Origin: Opitutales bacterium
GTDB lineage: Bacteria > Verrucomicrobiota > Verrucomicrobiia > Opitutales > UBA953
Reading direction: 5' to 3'
NCBI GenBank assembly: GCA_017935025.1
Contig: JAGBIL010000041.1
Span: 1 to 64,000, forward strand
Length of the DNA stretch: 64,000 nt
This document shows, in pieces, positions 7,637 through 16,900 of the stretch. How positions within the stretch are numbered: position 1 is the stretch's first letter; the number at the start of each line of letters is the position of its first letter. The position numbers were made by a program, and so were the translations under genes. The notes under the pieces were generated by a model. It ran no database searches, was not told where the DNA came from, and saw only the letters and a list, made by a program, of their open reading frames with translations.

Positions 7637-7687
7637 CGTCTGCCTTTCTGCCGCTAACGGTTGCACCCGTTGGCGGCATTTTGTTTT
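7613..7687 (+). ncRNA. Putative antisense RNA to the small-peptide mRNA
   Basis: Defined by the candidate promoter at 7579-7606 and the hairpin terminator ending at 7687, giving an RNA of about 75 nt. It is complementary to the peptide start codon (7634-7636) and to its Shine-Dalgarno (7643-7649). This is the expected position of a cis-encoded type I antitoxin. The transcript itself is inferred. Confidence 0.45.
7650..7687 (+). terminator. Rho-independent terminator
   Basis: Stem GCCGCTAACGG / CCGTTGGCGGC (one T-G pair) with a 6-nt loop, followed by ATTTTGTTTT. No plus-strand protein gene ends nearby, which is what suggested an RNA gene here. Confidence 0.75.
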
Positions 7688-7745
7688 AGCCCCGGTTTCG
7701 TTTAAACCAACCGCGCGGGCATAACCACGATTGATTATGAAAATA

Positions 7746-7773
7746 AGTATAGATTTTTTAATTACATTGTCAA
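7746..7773 (-). promoter_or_regulatory. Strong sigma-70-type promoter reading leftward
   Basis: On the minus strand, TTGACA (7773-7768), a 16-bp AT-rich spacer and TATACT (7751-7746). Transcription would begin near 7739 and run through the hydrophobic peptide and on into the ribbon-helix-helix gene. This is one of the best promoter matches seen in the window. Confidence 0.7.
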
Positions 7774-7808
7774 CGTTTTTTATTCAAAAAACGCAAATAG
7801 AACCGTAA

Positions 7809-8981
7809 TTAAATCTTAAATTCAAGTTGCCGGTTGTCCGGGCGCAGCGAGAAGAATGCTGTGGATTCCTCGATGGTTTGATTCACTCCCTTGTAGTAGC
7901 GCTTGAGTGTTTGGGTGTTCGTGTGGCGCGTCGCAAGAATCGTTTTCCCGTCATCGTGATTGTAGGAGGCGAGCATGGTGGCGAACGTATGGCGCATCAC
8001 GTTTTGCTTCCAGTTGCAGGATTTTGAGATTTTCACTTTCGCCTTGGTGTAGGGCGCGGGAACACGGTCGCCGAGCTCGTCGTTGCGGTAGCGCGCAAGC
8101 CACGAGAACACGGTTTCGCCGTTGTCCGGGAGAAATGTCGGCAGGATGAGCCAATCGTCTCCGGTTTTGCAGACGCGGGATCCGTCTTTGTCGCGCGCGG
8201 GAACGAGGATGGTGCGTTTCTCGAAATCAATCCACTCCCAGCGCATTTTTCGCGCTTCGCTCGTACGAAGCCCGGCAAAAAGCCGCAGGGCATAATGAGG
8301 CGCAAACGCCGGATAGTTTTGCTCGATAAAACGCATCGTAAACTCCGCTTCCCGGAAAGACCAAATTTCAACACTCTTGCGTTCCGTGCGGGGAAGCAAT
8401 CGCGTGTCGATTTCGGGAACGCGGCTAATCCATCCGCGCGCGGATTTGCACCATGAAAGGAAGTTACGCGTGTTTGTCCATAAATTTTGGATACTTCGAG
8501 GCGCAAGATCGGAAAAAGAGAGAAGCCAGTTTTGGAGATCCCTCTCGTCGATATCGTAGAGGTTTTTGCCGGAGAACTTCGACGAAAACTTTTTCCCGGC
8601 GAGAACAAGCTCGCGGATGTGTCCATGAGAGCGTCCGGACGCTTTCTGCCATTCGATAAATGCGGAAAAGCATTCCGCAACGCCCGGAACGGAGACCGCT
8701 TTGGGGCGACCGTGTCGCTTCCAAAAAAGAACGGCTTCGATAGGGTCAAAATCACCGCAAATTTCTTTGATTTTCGCGTATGTCGCGCGGGCGCTTACGT
8801 CGAAATAAAGCGCATCGTTCTCGGTCGCGGGCGGGTTCGCAAAGAATTTTTTCGAAAATGCGTTCGCCGCCGCCAACGTCGAAAAACATCTCGCGATCCG
8901 TTTGCCCTTAATCATCTTTTCAAAAACATAAGGCTGGCGTTTCCTTCCCGGATAGTAATTTACATTCTTTTCCTTTTTCAT
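7809..8981 (-). CDS. int: Tyrosine site-specific recombinase (prophage integrase)
   Basis: 390 residues. The N-terminal half holds an arm-type domain and a SAM-like core-binding domain (residues about 95-190). The catalytic domain shows the first Arg in LRLFAGLRTSEARKMRW, the Arg-His pair in MRHTFAT, a second His in TRHTNTQTL, and the nucleophile Tyr in LKRYYKG near residue 365. This is a full-length and apparently intact integrase. It lies between the phage cargo and tRNA-Arg and is read away from the tRNA. It would catalyse integration and excision at the tRNA site. The spacing between integrase and tRNA (about 180 bp) leaves room for arm sites and a promoter. Confidence 0.95.
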   Translation of the reverse strand: MKKEKNVNYYPGRKRQPYVFEKMIKGKRIARCFSTLAAANAFSKKFFANPPATENDALYFDVSARATYAKIKEICGDFDPIEAVLFWKRHGRPKAVSVPGVAECFSAFIEWQKASGRSHGHIRELVLAGKKFSSKFSGKNLYDIDERDLQNWLLSFSDLAPRSIQNLWTNTRNFLSWCKSARGWISRVPEIDTRLLPRTERKSVEIWSFREAEFTMRFIEQNYPAFAPHYALRLFAGLRTSEARKMRWEWIDFEKRTILVPARDKDGSRVCKTGDDWLILPTFLPDNGETVFSWLARYRNDELGDRVPAPYTKAKVKISKSCNWKQNVMRHTFATMLASYNHDDGKTILATRHTNTQTLKRYYKGVNQTIEESTAFFSLRPDNRQLEFKI

Positions 8982-9164
8982 ATAACCGTAAAATTAACTG
9001 TAAATCACACTGGTGCAATGAGAAATTTGGGTTTGACAACTTTGGAATCGGGGGTAGCATCATACGGCAACAACGGTTGCGGAGGTGTTCCTCTTTTGCT
9101 TGTGTTTACAAGGTTTTGAGAAGTCTGCTTCAGGAAATTAACAAGTTTCCTTCTTCGCCTTTAA

Positions 9165-9215
9165 TGGCAGGGAATGCAGGATTCGAACCTGCGACCAACG
9201 GTTTAGAAAACCGCT
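9165..9215. other. Probable prophage attachment site within tRNA-Arg
   Basis: Integrase adjacency and orientation point to the 3' half of the tRNA (T arm, acceptor strand, possibly the anticodon stem) as the recombination core. The duplicate copy expected at the other prophage end is outside the window, so the exact core cannot be set. Confidence 0.5.
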
Positions 9216-9240
9216 GCTCTATCCACTGAGCTAATTCCCC
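9165..9240 (-). tRNA. tRNA-Arg (anticodon TCT), CCA encoded
   Basis: Read on the minus strand, 76 nt fold as a full cloverleaf: acceptor arms GGGGAAT and ATTCCCT (first pair G-T), D arm with AGCTCAGTGGATAGAGC, anticodon stem GCGGT/ACCGT with loop TTTCTAA (anticodon TCT, decoding AGA), T arm GCAGG-TTCGAAT-CCTGC, discriminator G and an encoded CCA. It is intact despite serving as the likely prophage target. The upstream neighbour on the same strand is recC, 45 bp away. Confidence 0.97.
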
Positions 9241-9285
9241 GTGAGAAAAGCGAAGGTCTTTTTATGCCGTATCCACGCGGCTTTT

Positions 9286-12200
9286 TCAAGCACAAGCGGG
9301 AACGAAAGCCCTGCAAACGGCGGCGACAAACGGGAAAACGACTTCTCGCAAATTTTCCTCGAAGCGGGTGGCGGCGTTTTCCCCGAAGAGGAAAAGTTCC
9401 GTTGCGTCGCGAGTTTCTTTATCCCACGCCGTTCGTGTCTGAGAGAGAAAATCTTCCGCCCCGGTTTCATCCGGAATGACGAGCGGGAGTTTTTCAAAAA
9501 ACAGCGGCGGGGAGGAAATTTTTTCGGCGAAAAACGCGAGCAAATCCTGCGCGGAAATGCCGCATGCCGCCAGCGATGCGTCTGTGATGAGTTGCGGCTT
9601 GTCGGAGGCGTAAGCGAAATAAAACACGCGGAAGTGCTTCTGCGGGAACGCGGCGGAGAGCATTTGTGCGGCAACAAAAGTATCGGCGGCGCTGCGCCAG
9701 TCAAAAACTTTTTGTCCGCCGAGTGCGAGAACCAAATTCCCGTCCGGGTCGCGGAAAAGATTTTCAAAATTCAGCGTGACGCGCAGTGACGGGAACGCGG
9801 CGGGCAGGCGGGCGGGATCAGCCGCGACGGAGACGGGAATTTCGTCTTCGGGTACGCGTGTGAGGCGGCACGGAAGGATTTCCGCAAGTGCGTTGAACCC
9901 TTTTCTGGTTTTAAAAAAGTCGGCATCGAAGCCCTGCTTTTCGGTGAGCGCGGAGATGTTTCCGGCGGCGAGTTCCCGCGCATGGAACATTTTTGCCGCG
10001 GGTTCGGGCGCGGGAACGGCGGCGGGAACCTGTGATTTTTCCGCTAACGTGCGCTCAAAAAACAGGCGGAAGAAGCGGGCTGCGTCGAGCTCGGAGCTTT
10101 TTGCGGGCGGGTCGCCGGACTCGGCGGCGGGAACTCCGTATTGTCGGGAGATGCCGAGGAGATTCCGGCAAATAAATTTTGCCGGAGATTTGAAAAAGCT
10201 CGCGAGGCTGCTTGCGGAAATTTCGGCGGGAATGTGCGGGAAGGCGAGTTCTGGAGCGTTGTCGTCGCCGAGGTCGCCTCGGGCTTCGTCGGTTTTTTCT
10301 GCGGCGGATTTTGCGCCGCAAAGCGTGGCGTAGTCGGCGCGGCTGAAGGAGAAAAATCCGGTGTGTTCCCGTGTGTTTTCCGAAAAATATTCCGGGGAAA
10401 ACCCGTGCAGGCGGTGGTGCGTTTCAAAAAACGTTTCGCCGGGTGTATCCGTTTCTACGGATACGATTTGCAAAAGAAAGTCGCGGAGCTTGGCGAGCGG
10501 GACGCAGGGCGGAAGTTCCTGTCCGTCCTTGGCATTGCGCCCGACGTAGGAGAGCAGGAGTGCTTCGCGTGCGGCGAGCAAACTTTCGAGAAAGAGCAGG
10601 CAATCGTCGTCGCGGCGCGTGCGGTCCCAGAGCGTTGCGCCCGGCGGGAAATTTTTTGCGGGAAACGAGAGCAGGTCGAGCGCGTCGCGTTCGGAGGCTC
10701 GCGGGAACGCGCCGTCGTTCAGCCCGGCGATGCAGATGATTTTTGCGGGAATGTTCCGCATCGGTTGCATCTGGCAGAACGTGATTTTTCCGCGCAACAT
10801 TCCGGCGGGGCGCTTCGGGCTCCAATCGCATTGATTCAGTGCGAGGCAAAGTGTGGCGAGCGAGCACTCGGCGGGAACGCCGGGCGCGTTTCCGCTTTCG
10901 GAAGCCTCTTTGAGCGCGGCGAGTGCGGAGCGCAGAATTTCGGCGGAACCGTCGCCGAGGTCGAAAAAACCGTCGGCAATGCGTGTTTTCAGATAATCGC
11001 ACCACGCGGGCACGGAGCGTGTTTCGTTTTCCGAAAAAGCGCGGTTGATTTCTTGCAGAAGTCGGATGAGGCGAACGATTTTGCCGAGCGCGGCGGGAGC
11101 GGCTTCCGTCAGTTCCGGCACGGGAAGCGCTTCAAGATTTTCTCCGAAGGAAAGAATTTCGTCGGCGTTCCCGCACATATAGCCGAGCGCGAGCCGGCGC
11201 AGACCGAATTCCCAAGAATTGTTTTCCGCAAAAGTTTCTGTCGCGGCGCGCACGGATTCGGCGGCTTCGGTTTCGCCGAAAATGAGATTGCGGCGAAACG
11301 CGGTGTCGGCTCCCCAGCGGATTCCGGCGGCGGCGAGCACCGGGCGCAGAGCGGAAATTTCGGCTTCGTCCGAACCGAGCGCGGCGGTGATGCTTTCGCG
11401 GTCGAGCAGGGCGAGAATTTCGTCGAGGCGAAACTCTCCGGCGGCAACGCGCAGGATTTCCAAAAACGCGGAGGCGACGGGGAAAATCTCCGTTCCCGCG
11501 CGGTCCGCAATCGAGAAGGGAAGCCCGGAGTTTTCAAATGCGGCACGGATGAACGGCGCGTATTCGGCGACGTCGGGGAACATGACGAGAACGTCGCTCG
11601 GGGCGAGTTCCGGGTTTTGTGCGAAGCGGGCGATGAGTTCGTCGCGCAGAATTTCCATCTCGCGTACGGGACCGGGGGCGACGGAGATTTTGAGCGAGCG
11701 GTCGTCTGCGGCGGGAACGAAGGGGGCGGGCTCGGGCGAGTTGTCGCGGATTTCGCGCTGGAGCGCGTGCAGGAGTGAATCGCGCGGCGGCGGGAGGTCG
11801 CGAGAGGCGTCGGCATCGAGCAGCCCGGTGTCGATGAGGTGTGCGGCGAGCGGGCGTGCGGCTTTTCCCCAAGCGGCGAGGAGTTCGTTGCCGGCGGTTG
11901 CGTCGGGGAAAAGTGAATCGGGCGCGGCGTTTTCGGAGTTCGCGTTCCCGCGTAATCGTTCCCGCAGGCGTTTTTTTGCCTCAGCGGATTCCGTCCACAA
12001 ATCGTGGGAAAGGTGGTGGTAGTAAAGAAAAACGTCGGAGGTTTCGGCGAGTTTTTCGAGAAGTTCGACGTGGATGCGCGGCAGGGCGGAGGGCGCAAAC
12101 GCGAAGATTCGCGGCGGTGTTTTTTCCGGCGGGAGCGGGCTTTTGAGTAAATTTATCCACGCGACGGCGGGCGGTGTGGCGGAGGCGAGCCCGAGCGCGC

Positions 12201-12717
12201 CCCAGAGATTTTTTTGCCGGGCGTATTCTCGGAGAAATTCGGTGTCGGAGGTTGCGGGCGCGGGAGCGTCCAGCGTCCAGTCGCGAATCATTTGCGGGCG
12301 GAAGCTCTGGTAGCGCCAGAAAAGGTCGCCGAGTTTTACGGCGAGGAGGAAGAGGTTTTCTTCGGTGTCGGATTCAAGTTCGAAGCGCAGAGGCGGCGGC
12401 GTTCCCGCGACGGGCGTGCGAAGTTTTTTCAGTGTTTCGAAAATGCGCCACGCGAGCGTGTTGCGCTCGAAGATTTCGGCATCGGCATCCACAGAGACGA
12501 GTTTTTGCAAAAAAGCCTCCGGCGAAACGAAATTCAGATTGGCGCAGATGCCGAGTTTTTCCGCGAGGAAGCGGCGTAGCCAGACTTGCTGCGCGTAGTT
12601 CATCACGAGCACGGTTTCCGGAAGCAACGGATTTTCGCGTCGCGCGATTTGTGCGGCAAGCTCCTCCGCGAGAGTAATCACGGAGTGCGCGGGAACGAGA
12701 TGGAAGCCGTTGCTCAT
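9286..12717 (-). CDS. recC: Exodeoxyribonuclease V gamma subunit (RecC)
   Basis: 1,143 residues, close to the usual RecC length. The start resembles known RecC proteins: an N-terminal SF1-like fold with LVMNYAQQVWLRRFLAEKLGICANLNFVSPEAF (in parts: VLVMNYAQQVW, GICANLNF), the segment KLGDLFWRYQSFRPQMI, and IFAFAPSALPRIHVELLEKL. RecC is the Chi-reading scaffold of the RecBCD helicase-nuclease, which repairs double-strand breaks and destroys phage DNA. recB and recD usually lie next to recC; here downstream on the same strand come tRNA-Arg and the prophage, so they must be elsewhere, perhaps beyond the phage. The 5' end faces the divergent gene at 12776 across 58 bp. Confidence 0.85.
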   Translation of the reverse strand: MSNGFHLVPAHSVITLAEELAAQIARRENPLLPETVLVMNYAQQVWLRRFLAEKLGICANLNFVSPEAFLQKLVSVDADAEIFERNTLAWRIFETLKKLRTPVAGTPPPLRFELESDTEENLFLLAVKLGDLFWRYQSFRPQMIRDWTLDAPAPATSDTEFLREYARQKNLWGALGLASATPPAVAWINLLKSPLPPEKTPPRIFAFAPSALPRIHVELLEKLAETSDVFLYYHHLSHDLWTESAEAKKRLRERLRGNANSENAAPDSLFPDATAGNELLAAWGKAARPLAAHLIDTGLLDADASRDLPPPRDSLLHALQREIRDNSPEPAPFVPAADDRSLKISVAPGPVREMEILRDELIARFAQNPELAPSDVLVMFPDVAEYAPFIRAAFENSGLPFSIADRAGTEIFPVASAFLEILRVAAGEFRLDEILALLDRESITAALGSDEAEISALRPVLAAAGIRWGADTAFRRNLIFGETEAAESVRAATETFAENNSWEFGLRRLALGYMCGNADEILSFGENLEALPVPELTEAAPAALGKIVRLIRLLQEINRAFSENETRSVPAWCDYLKTRIADGFFDLGDGSAEILRSALAALKEASESGNAPGVPAECSLATLCLALNQCDWSPKRPAGMLRGKITFCQMQPMRNIPAKIICIAGLNDGAFPRASERDALDLLSFPAKNFPPGATLWDRTRRDDDCLLFLESLLAAREALLLSYVGRNAKDGQELPPCVPLAKLRDFLLQIVSVETDTPGETFFETHHRLHGFSPEYFSENTREHTGFFSFSRADYATLCGAKSAAEKTDEARGDLGDDNAPELAFPHIPAEISASSLASFFKSPAKFICRNLLGISRQYGVPAAESGDPPAKSSELDAARFFRLFFERTLAEKSQVPAAVPAPEPAAKMFHARELAAGNISALTEKQGFDADFFKTRKGFNALAEILPCRLTRVPEDEIPVSVAADPARLPAAFPSLRVTLNFENLFRDPDGNLVLALGGQKVFDWRSAADTFVAAQMLSAAFPQKHFRVFYFAYASDKPQLITDASLAACGISAQDLLAFFAEKISSPPLFFEKLPLVIPDETGAEDFLSQTRTAWDKETRDATELFLFGENAATRFEENLREVVFPFVAAVCRAFVPACA

Positions 12718-12775
12718 GCAGGAAAATTTTTGCGGGAACGCATTTTTTTTTCAATCGACAAATTCTCTTTGATGG

Positions 12776-13525
12776 ATGAACCTTTTCCGCGTGAAACTTC
12801 CGGCGTTTTCGATTTACCGATTTTACCGCAAAAAATTGCCTGCGATGACGAAGGTGTGGCTCGTCTGTATCGTGCTTTGGGTGATTTTGGCGTTTGTGGT
12901 TTTTTCGCCCGGATTTACGTTCGCGCCGGTGGGCGGCATTCCCGCTGCCGTGGCGACGCTTACCGTGTCTGACCGCGCCGAGGTCGAAGCCGGAGTTTTC
13001 CGCGATTCCGAACCGCTTTTTTTGCCGACGCAGTGGAATTTCGGTGCGGAGAAAAAGCCCGTGGGGCTCAATCTTCGAGAAACGTCCTTTATGCCGTTCG
13101 GGGAAATTCTTTCGCAATACAACGCAATAGAAGTCATTCGCCCGAAGAACGCACAGGAAATTCCTCCGGCGGAAAAAGCACTCGGCGCGGATGCGTGGGC
13201 TCTCGGTCGCGGCTTCGGTGCGTCCGGCGAACCCGAAGATATGCACCCTCGCGCTGTGAAAACGCTCGTGCGTATTTTGGAGGCGGATTCCGGAAAAGTC
13301 GTTTTTTCCGGAGAGCTTGAGGATATCGACTGCGAATCCGAGCGAATGTTGCTCGTACCTTCGGAATTTTTCTGTGGGATCGCTTCCGGCTACGGCAAAC
13401 CGCGGGTGATGACCGTCGTGTCCTGCGGTGATGTCGAGCGCGACCGAAAAATTATCGAATCCTCCGCGAAAATCGTAAATTCGCTCAAACTTAACGCCGG
13501 CGTTTACCGTATCTGCGTGGATTGA
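12776..13525 (+). CDS. Membrane-anchored protein of unknown function
   Basis: 249 residues with one strong transmembrane segment near residues 25-48 (VWLVCIVLWVILAFVVFSPGF) after a basic N-terminus, so it is probably anchored with the C-terminal body outside the cytoplasm. The body is mixed alpha/beta without Cys clusters or enzyme motifs. A second in-frame ATG at 12844 would begin just before the membrane span and is a credible alternative start. It is divergent from recC and followed by its own terminator, so it is likely monocistronic. No family recognised. Confidence 0.65.
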   Translation: MNLFRVKLPAFSIYRFYRKKLPAMTKVWLVCIVLWVILAFVVFSPGFTFAPVGGIPAAVATLTVSDRAEVEAGVFRDSEPLFLPTQWNFGAEKKPVGLNLRETSFMPFGEILSQYNAIEVIRPKNAQEIPPAEKALGADAWALGRGFGASGEPEDMHPRAVKTLVRILEADSGKVVFSGELEDIDCESERMLLVPSEFFCGIASGYGKPRVMTVVSCGDVERDRKIIESSAKIVNSLKLNAGVYRICVD

Positions 13526-13591
13526 AAACGCGAACGGGCATCATCGCATATTCGGGTATCAGGCGGAAACTTTCGGGCGCGCTTTGATCAG

Positions 13592-13639
13592 AAATTAGAA
13601 ATGGGGAAAGGTACGGACTCCTCATTTCTAATTTTTTTT
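13592..13639 (+). terminator. Rho-independent terminator
   Basis: Perfect 12-bp arms AAATTAGAAATG (13592-13603) and CATTTCTAATTT (13623-13634), then a T-run. Ends the transcript of the gene at 12776-13525. Confidence 0.8.
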
Positions 13640-13905
13640 ACCCGTCTGATGTGCTGAGCACAAAAAACTTTCCGCTTCTCCCTCTTAACTTTCCGTTCCC
13701 GTTATTCGCCTGTTTTTTTTTTTGCGGAAATAGCCATTTTTTTGCGCGTTTTGTCGTGAGAAATTGTTGTTTTTTTAATATTACCCCTCCCCTGTATTTT
13801 AAAAAAGTTCCTTTTAAAATAGGGGTTTGTGGGCGATTGTGTACTTTTTTTTTTTGCGAAAATTTGTCTCGTCCTATCTAATATCCCAAAACTGATTTTC
13901 TTGTT
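13640..13905. other. T-rich leader region with hairpin upstream of the giant gene
   Basis: No gene is seen here. Several T-runs of eight or more occur. An AT-rich hairpin with arms CCCCTGTATTTTAAAA (about 13789-13804) and TTTTAAAATAGGGG (13812-13825) lies about 80 bp before the start of the giant protein and could sit in its leader RNA. No confident promoter was found. Confidence 0.5.
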
Positions 13906-16900
13906 ATGGAACACGCTGACCAATCTCGTTTTCCTCGTAGTGCCGCCATTTCGTTGGTGACACTCTTTGCTGCTGCGGTATCCTGCGGCTCCGTATCGGC
14001 TGCGGTGATGCACTCGGATGTGTCGATTCAGACCTACACCGATTTCGGACAGAACAAAGGGCGTTATTCGACGACTGCCAACGCGTTGTTGGAGCACATT
14101 CGAGCGACGGAAGGCGGTGTTTACATTTACTACACCGGAGGGCAGGAGAGCTATCGGCTTGACCACGGTTTGATTGACTTTGAAAGCACGGGCGATATCG
14201 GTGCCTACAACGCGCTCGGTTACAATTTTATTTCGACTGTTGCGCACAACGGAGTGCAAAACCCGACTTTCTCGGGGCGTGTTGTCGGCGAATCCAATGC
14301 AATTCATTACGCGACAATAGAATACCGCTACGGCTACACGCTCTCGCCGGAAGAAAATGTGTTTTCGCTCCGTCCGGCTGTGGACTACAAAATTGCCCGA
14401 ACAAGTAAGCTGATTACGGATGTCACAGGTTCGACGGTTTATAGCGGAAGCACTGTAGCCTCCGACTTGGCGGGGAAAATGCTCTATCGCGCCGGTTCCG
14501 GAACGCAACAGGTTGCAAATCACGACGGAGAAAATACCCATCGGCTCGGTGCCTACGGCTATATCATCGGCGGAATAATGCAAATCCAAGGCGCGTCGGA
14601 AAATACCACTGACAATCCTAACGATTGGCGCGGGAACACAGACGACAGTTTTTCTATCTCATGGAATAATTACGACTGGAGTTCTGATGCCATTAGTGCT
14701 GACAATCCGCTGCCGAACACGATCCTCAGCGGAGACTCCGGAAGCCCGGGCTGGATTTGGAATGAAGCCACGCAACAGTACGAATACTTAGCCGCCGGAC
14801 AATCCGGTAACGGGGTTCTTTCGATATCCCGCGGTGCGACGGAGTGGACGACCGAAACGATGGAGTCCTACAACAAACACGTTACGCTCACGGATGCCGT
14901 CGGCATTATCACGATTAATGCGGTAACGGATACGCGGGAAGAAGAGATGATTTCCTGCGACATCCAGGGCGTTTCCGCAACGCCGACTTACGGAACCGTA
15001 ACGGATGCAAACGGAACGGAGCTGGCGGACTTTATCGGCGTTAAAAGCGGGCTTAGCACTTGGCACAGTCTTACTCCGATCAAAGACCTGCAAAATTGGT
15101 ACGCCTACGGGAACGAATACCTGAATACGAATACGGCGACGAGTGCGACGGCAGTTTCCTATGCGGATCTTTTTCTGACGGAGAATCTCGTATTTACGGC
15201 AGCACAGGCGCAGACGACGATCAATGTCGGTGCGGATGTCGATTTGGGCATCGGATATGTTCAATTCTCTGCAGGCGAATTGCCGTCGGCGGAATTTACA
15301 CTTCAATCGGCGGGAAATCATCAGCTCAATTCTGCCGGCTACATCGTTGATGCAGGGGTCGATCTTTACGTCACGATCACGAATACGGATGCGGATTATA
15401 TGCGCGAATGGCGCAAAGTCGGTGACGGGAATCTGCATATCGCGGGAACGGGCAATAACGAAATTTTCCTCAACCTCGGCGGGAACGGCAAAACATATCT
15501 GGAACAAGCTGACGGGTACGCGGCCTACAACGTTATTGCCAATAACGGCGCGACCGTTGTCATCAGCGACATCAATCAGATTGCGCGGGATTTTACGTTC
15601 GGCGCGGGCGGCGGCGTGCTCGACATGAACGGCAAATCAATGGAGTGGAAACTCAACAACACCGACGTTTCCGCCGACGGGTTTACCATTAACGCACTCA
15701 CGGAAGAAGCCGTAATCACCAATATGGCGGGAACGGCCGTCACGCTCACGTACACCGAAGGCGGCGATACGGCTTTCGTCGGCTCGTTTAAAGATACGGA
15801 AAACGGAGCGTTGAAAGTTGTTTACGACGGCGGGGCGGAAGCCTCGTGGACGCTTAACGGCATTCGTACGGATTTGCAGAACAATTCCGGGAGCGGGCTC
15901 GAAGTCGCAAGCGGAAAAGTGACTTTTGTCGGTACGAATACGGTTCACGCCGTAGGTTCTGCCACGGGAACGAATACGAATCGCTATACGAACGAGAACG
16001 ACTGGCACTACGCCGATGCGAAAATGAACGTTTCCGTCGCCGAGAATGCAACGTTTGAGCTCGGCTCGCACGCACGTTTGGTCGGGAATATTACGGTTGC
16101 CGACAACGGCACGTTCGTCATGCGCGAAGGTGTGAAGCATCAATACGAATACATCGAAGGAGGCTACACGCTCGAAGATACGTACGCGATCCGCGATTAT
16201 TACGGGCTGAAAGGTGCCGTCAATCTCGGCGACGGTGCAACGCTGAAAATCGAATACTCAGACGGTACGACTTCGGAAAATCTTTATGCCGGCAATATTG
16301 CGGGAACGGGGAACGTTTCCGTCGATCTCGGCACGAGCGGAGCCTCGATCGTTCTGAGCGGTTACAACACCTTTACGGGAACAAAAACGCTCACGTCGGG
16401 GACGCTCGTTGCGGAATCGGTAACGGCCCTCGGAACAATTAATGCCGAAGACGAGAGCACGCTTTGGGTCGTCGAAGCCGCCGGTGTTATTGCAAGCAAC
16501 GACGGGGCAAATTTAATTTCTTCCATTCATGCGGATTCCGCCGGGGTTTTTGCCCTTACGGCGGACGTTGAGGAGCAATTGGATTTGTCCAAAAATCTGA
16601 AACTCTTCCTCGGCGCCCGCGGGAAGGTCAACTACGGAAAAAGCGGAACAACAACGGCGTTGACGGCTTACGACAGGGACGGAGACGGGAAACTTGAGTG
16701 GCTTCTCGGCGGCGGAGGAGGAGAACTCGTCGTTCATTTCCGGCTCACGGGCGATAACGATCTTATCCTCGGCAATCAGTACGGGAACGGCACGGTTACG
16801 CTTACAAACACGAATAATAATTTTACGGGCAACATTATTTTCGGCGGACAAATTACGCTGAATTACGTGGACGGCGCGCTCGGAGAATCGACCGTTAACT

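Larger units (their letters stand above)
7518..7642. other. 18-bp inverted repeat spanning the small-peptide gene
   Basis: Left arm 7518-7535 (CAGACGATATCCACCTCC) and right arm 7625-7642 (GGAGGTGGACATCGTCTG) pair with one mismatch. In a minus-strand transcript the right arm contains the start codon of the 20-residue peptide, directly downstream of its Shine-Dalgarno sequence, so pairing with the distal arm would block initiation. Between the arms lie the peptide gene and a strong GC hairpin (GGCTCGCGG / CCGCGAGCC, about 7541-7562). Confidence 0.9.
1..9164. mobile_element. Prophage, one end (integrase side)
   Basis: This stretch has phage-type structural genes at its left, cargo genes in the middle and a tyrosine integrase at its right, directly beside an intact tRNA-Arg gene. 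The integrase 5' end points at the tRNA, and the phage lies on the tRNA 3' side, the classic arrangement for integration into the 3' part of a tRNA gene. The left end is outside the window, so capsid, packaging and lysis genes and the second attachment site cannot be seen. The right boundary is inferred to fall inside or just before the tRNA. No transposase is visible. Confidence 0.75.

Noticed and set aside
7482-7679. Upstream extension of the ribbon-helix-helix protein
   Set aside because: The frame is open but overlaps hairpins, the inverted repeat and the antisense terminator, and shows no conserved-looking protein.
10141-11778. 545-codon open frame on the plus strand inside recC
   Set aside because: It lies fully antisense to a clear RecC; the frame is kept open by GC-rich codon use, and the product has a Gly/Phe/Arg-rich composition without domain character.
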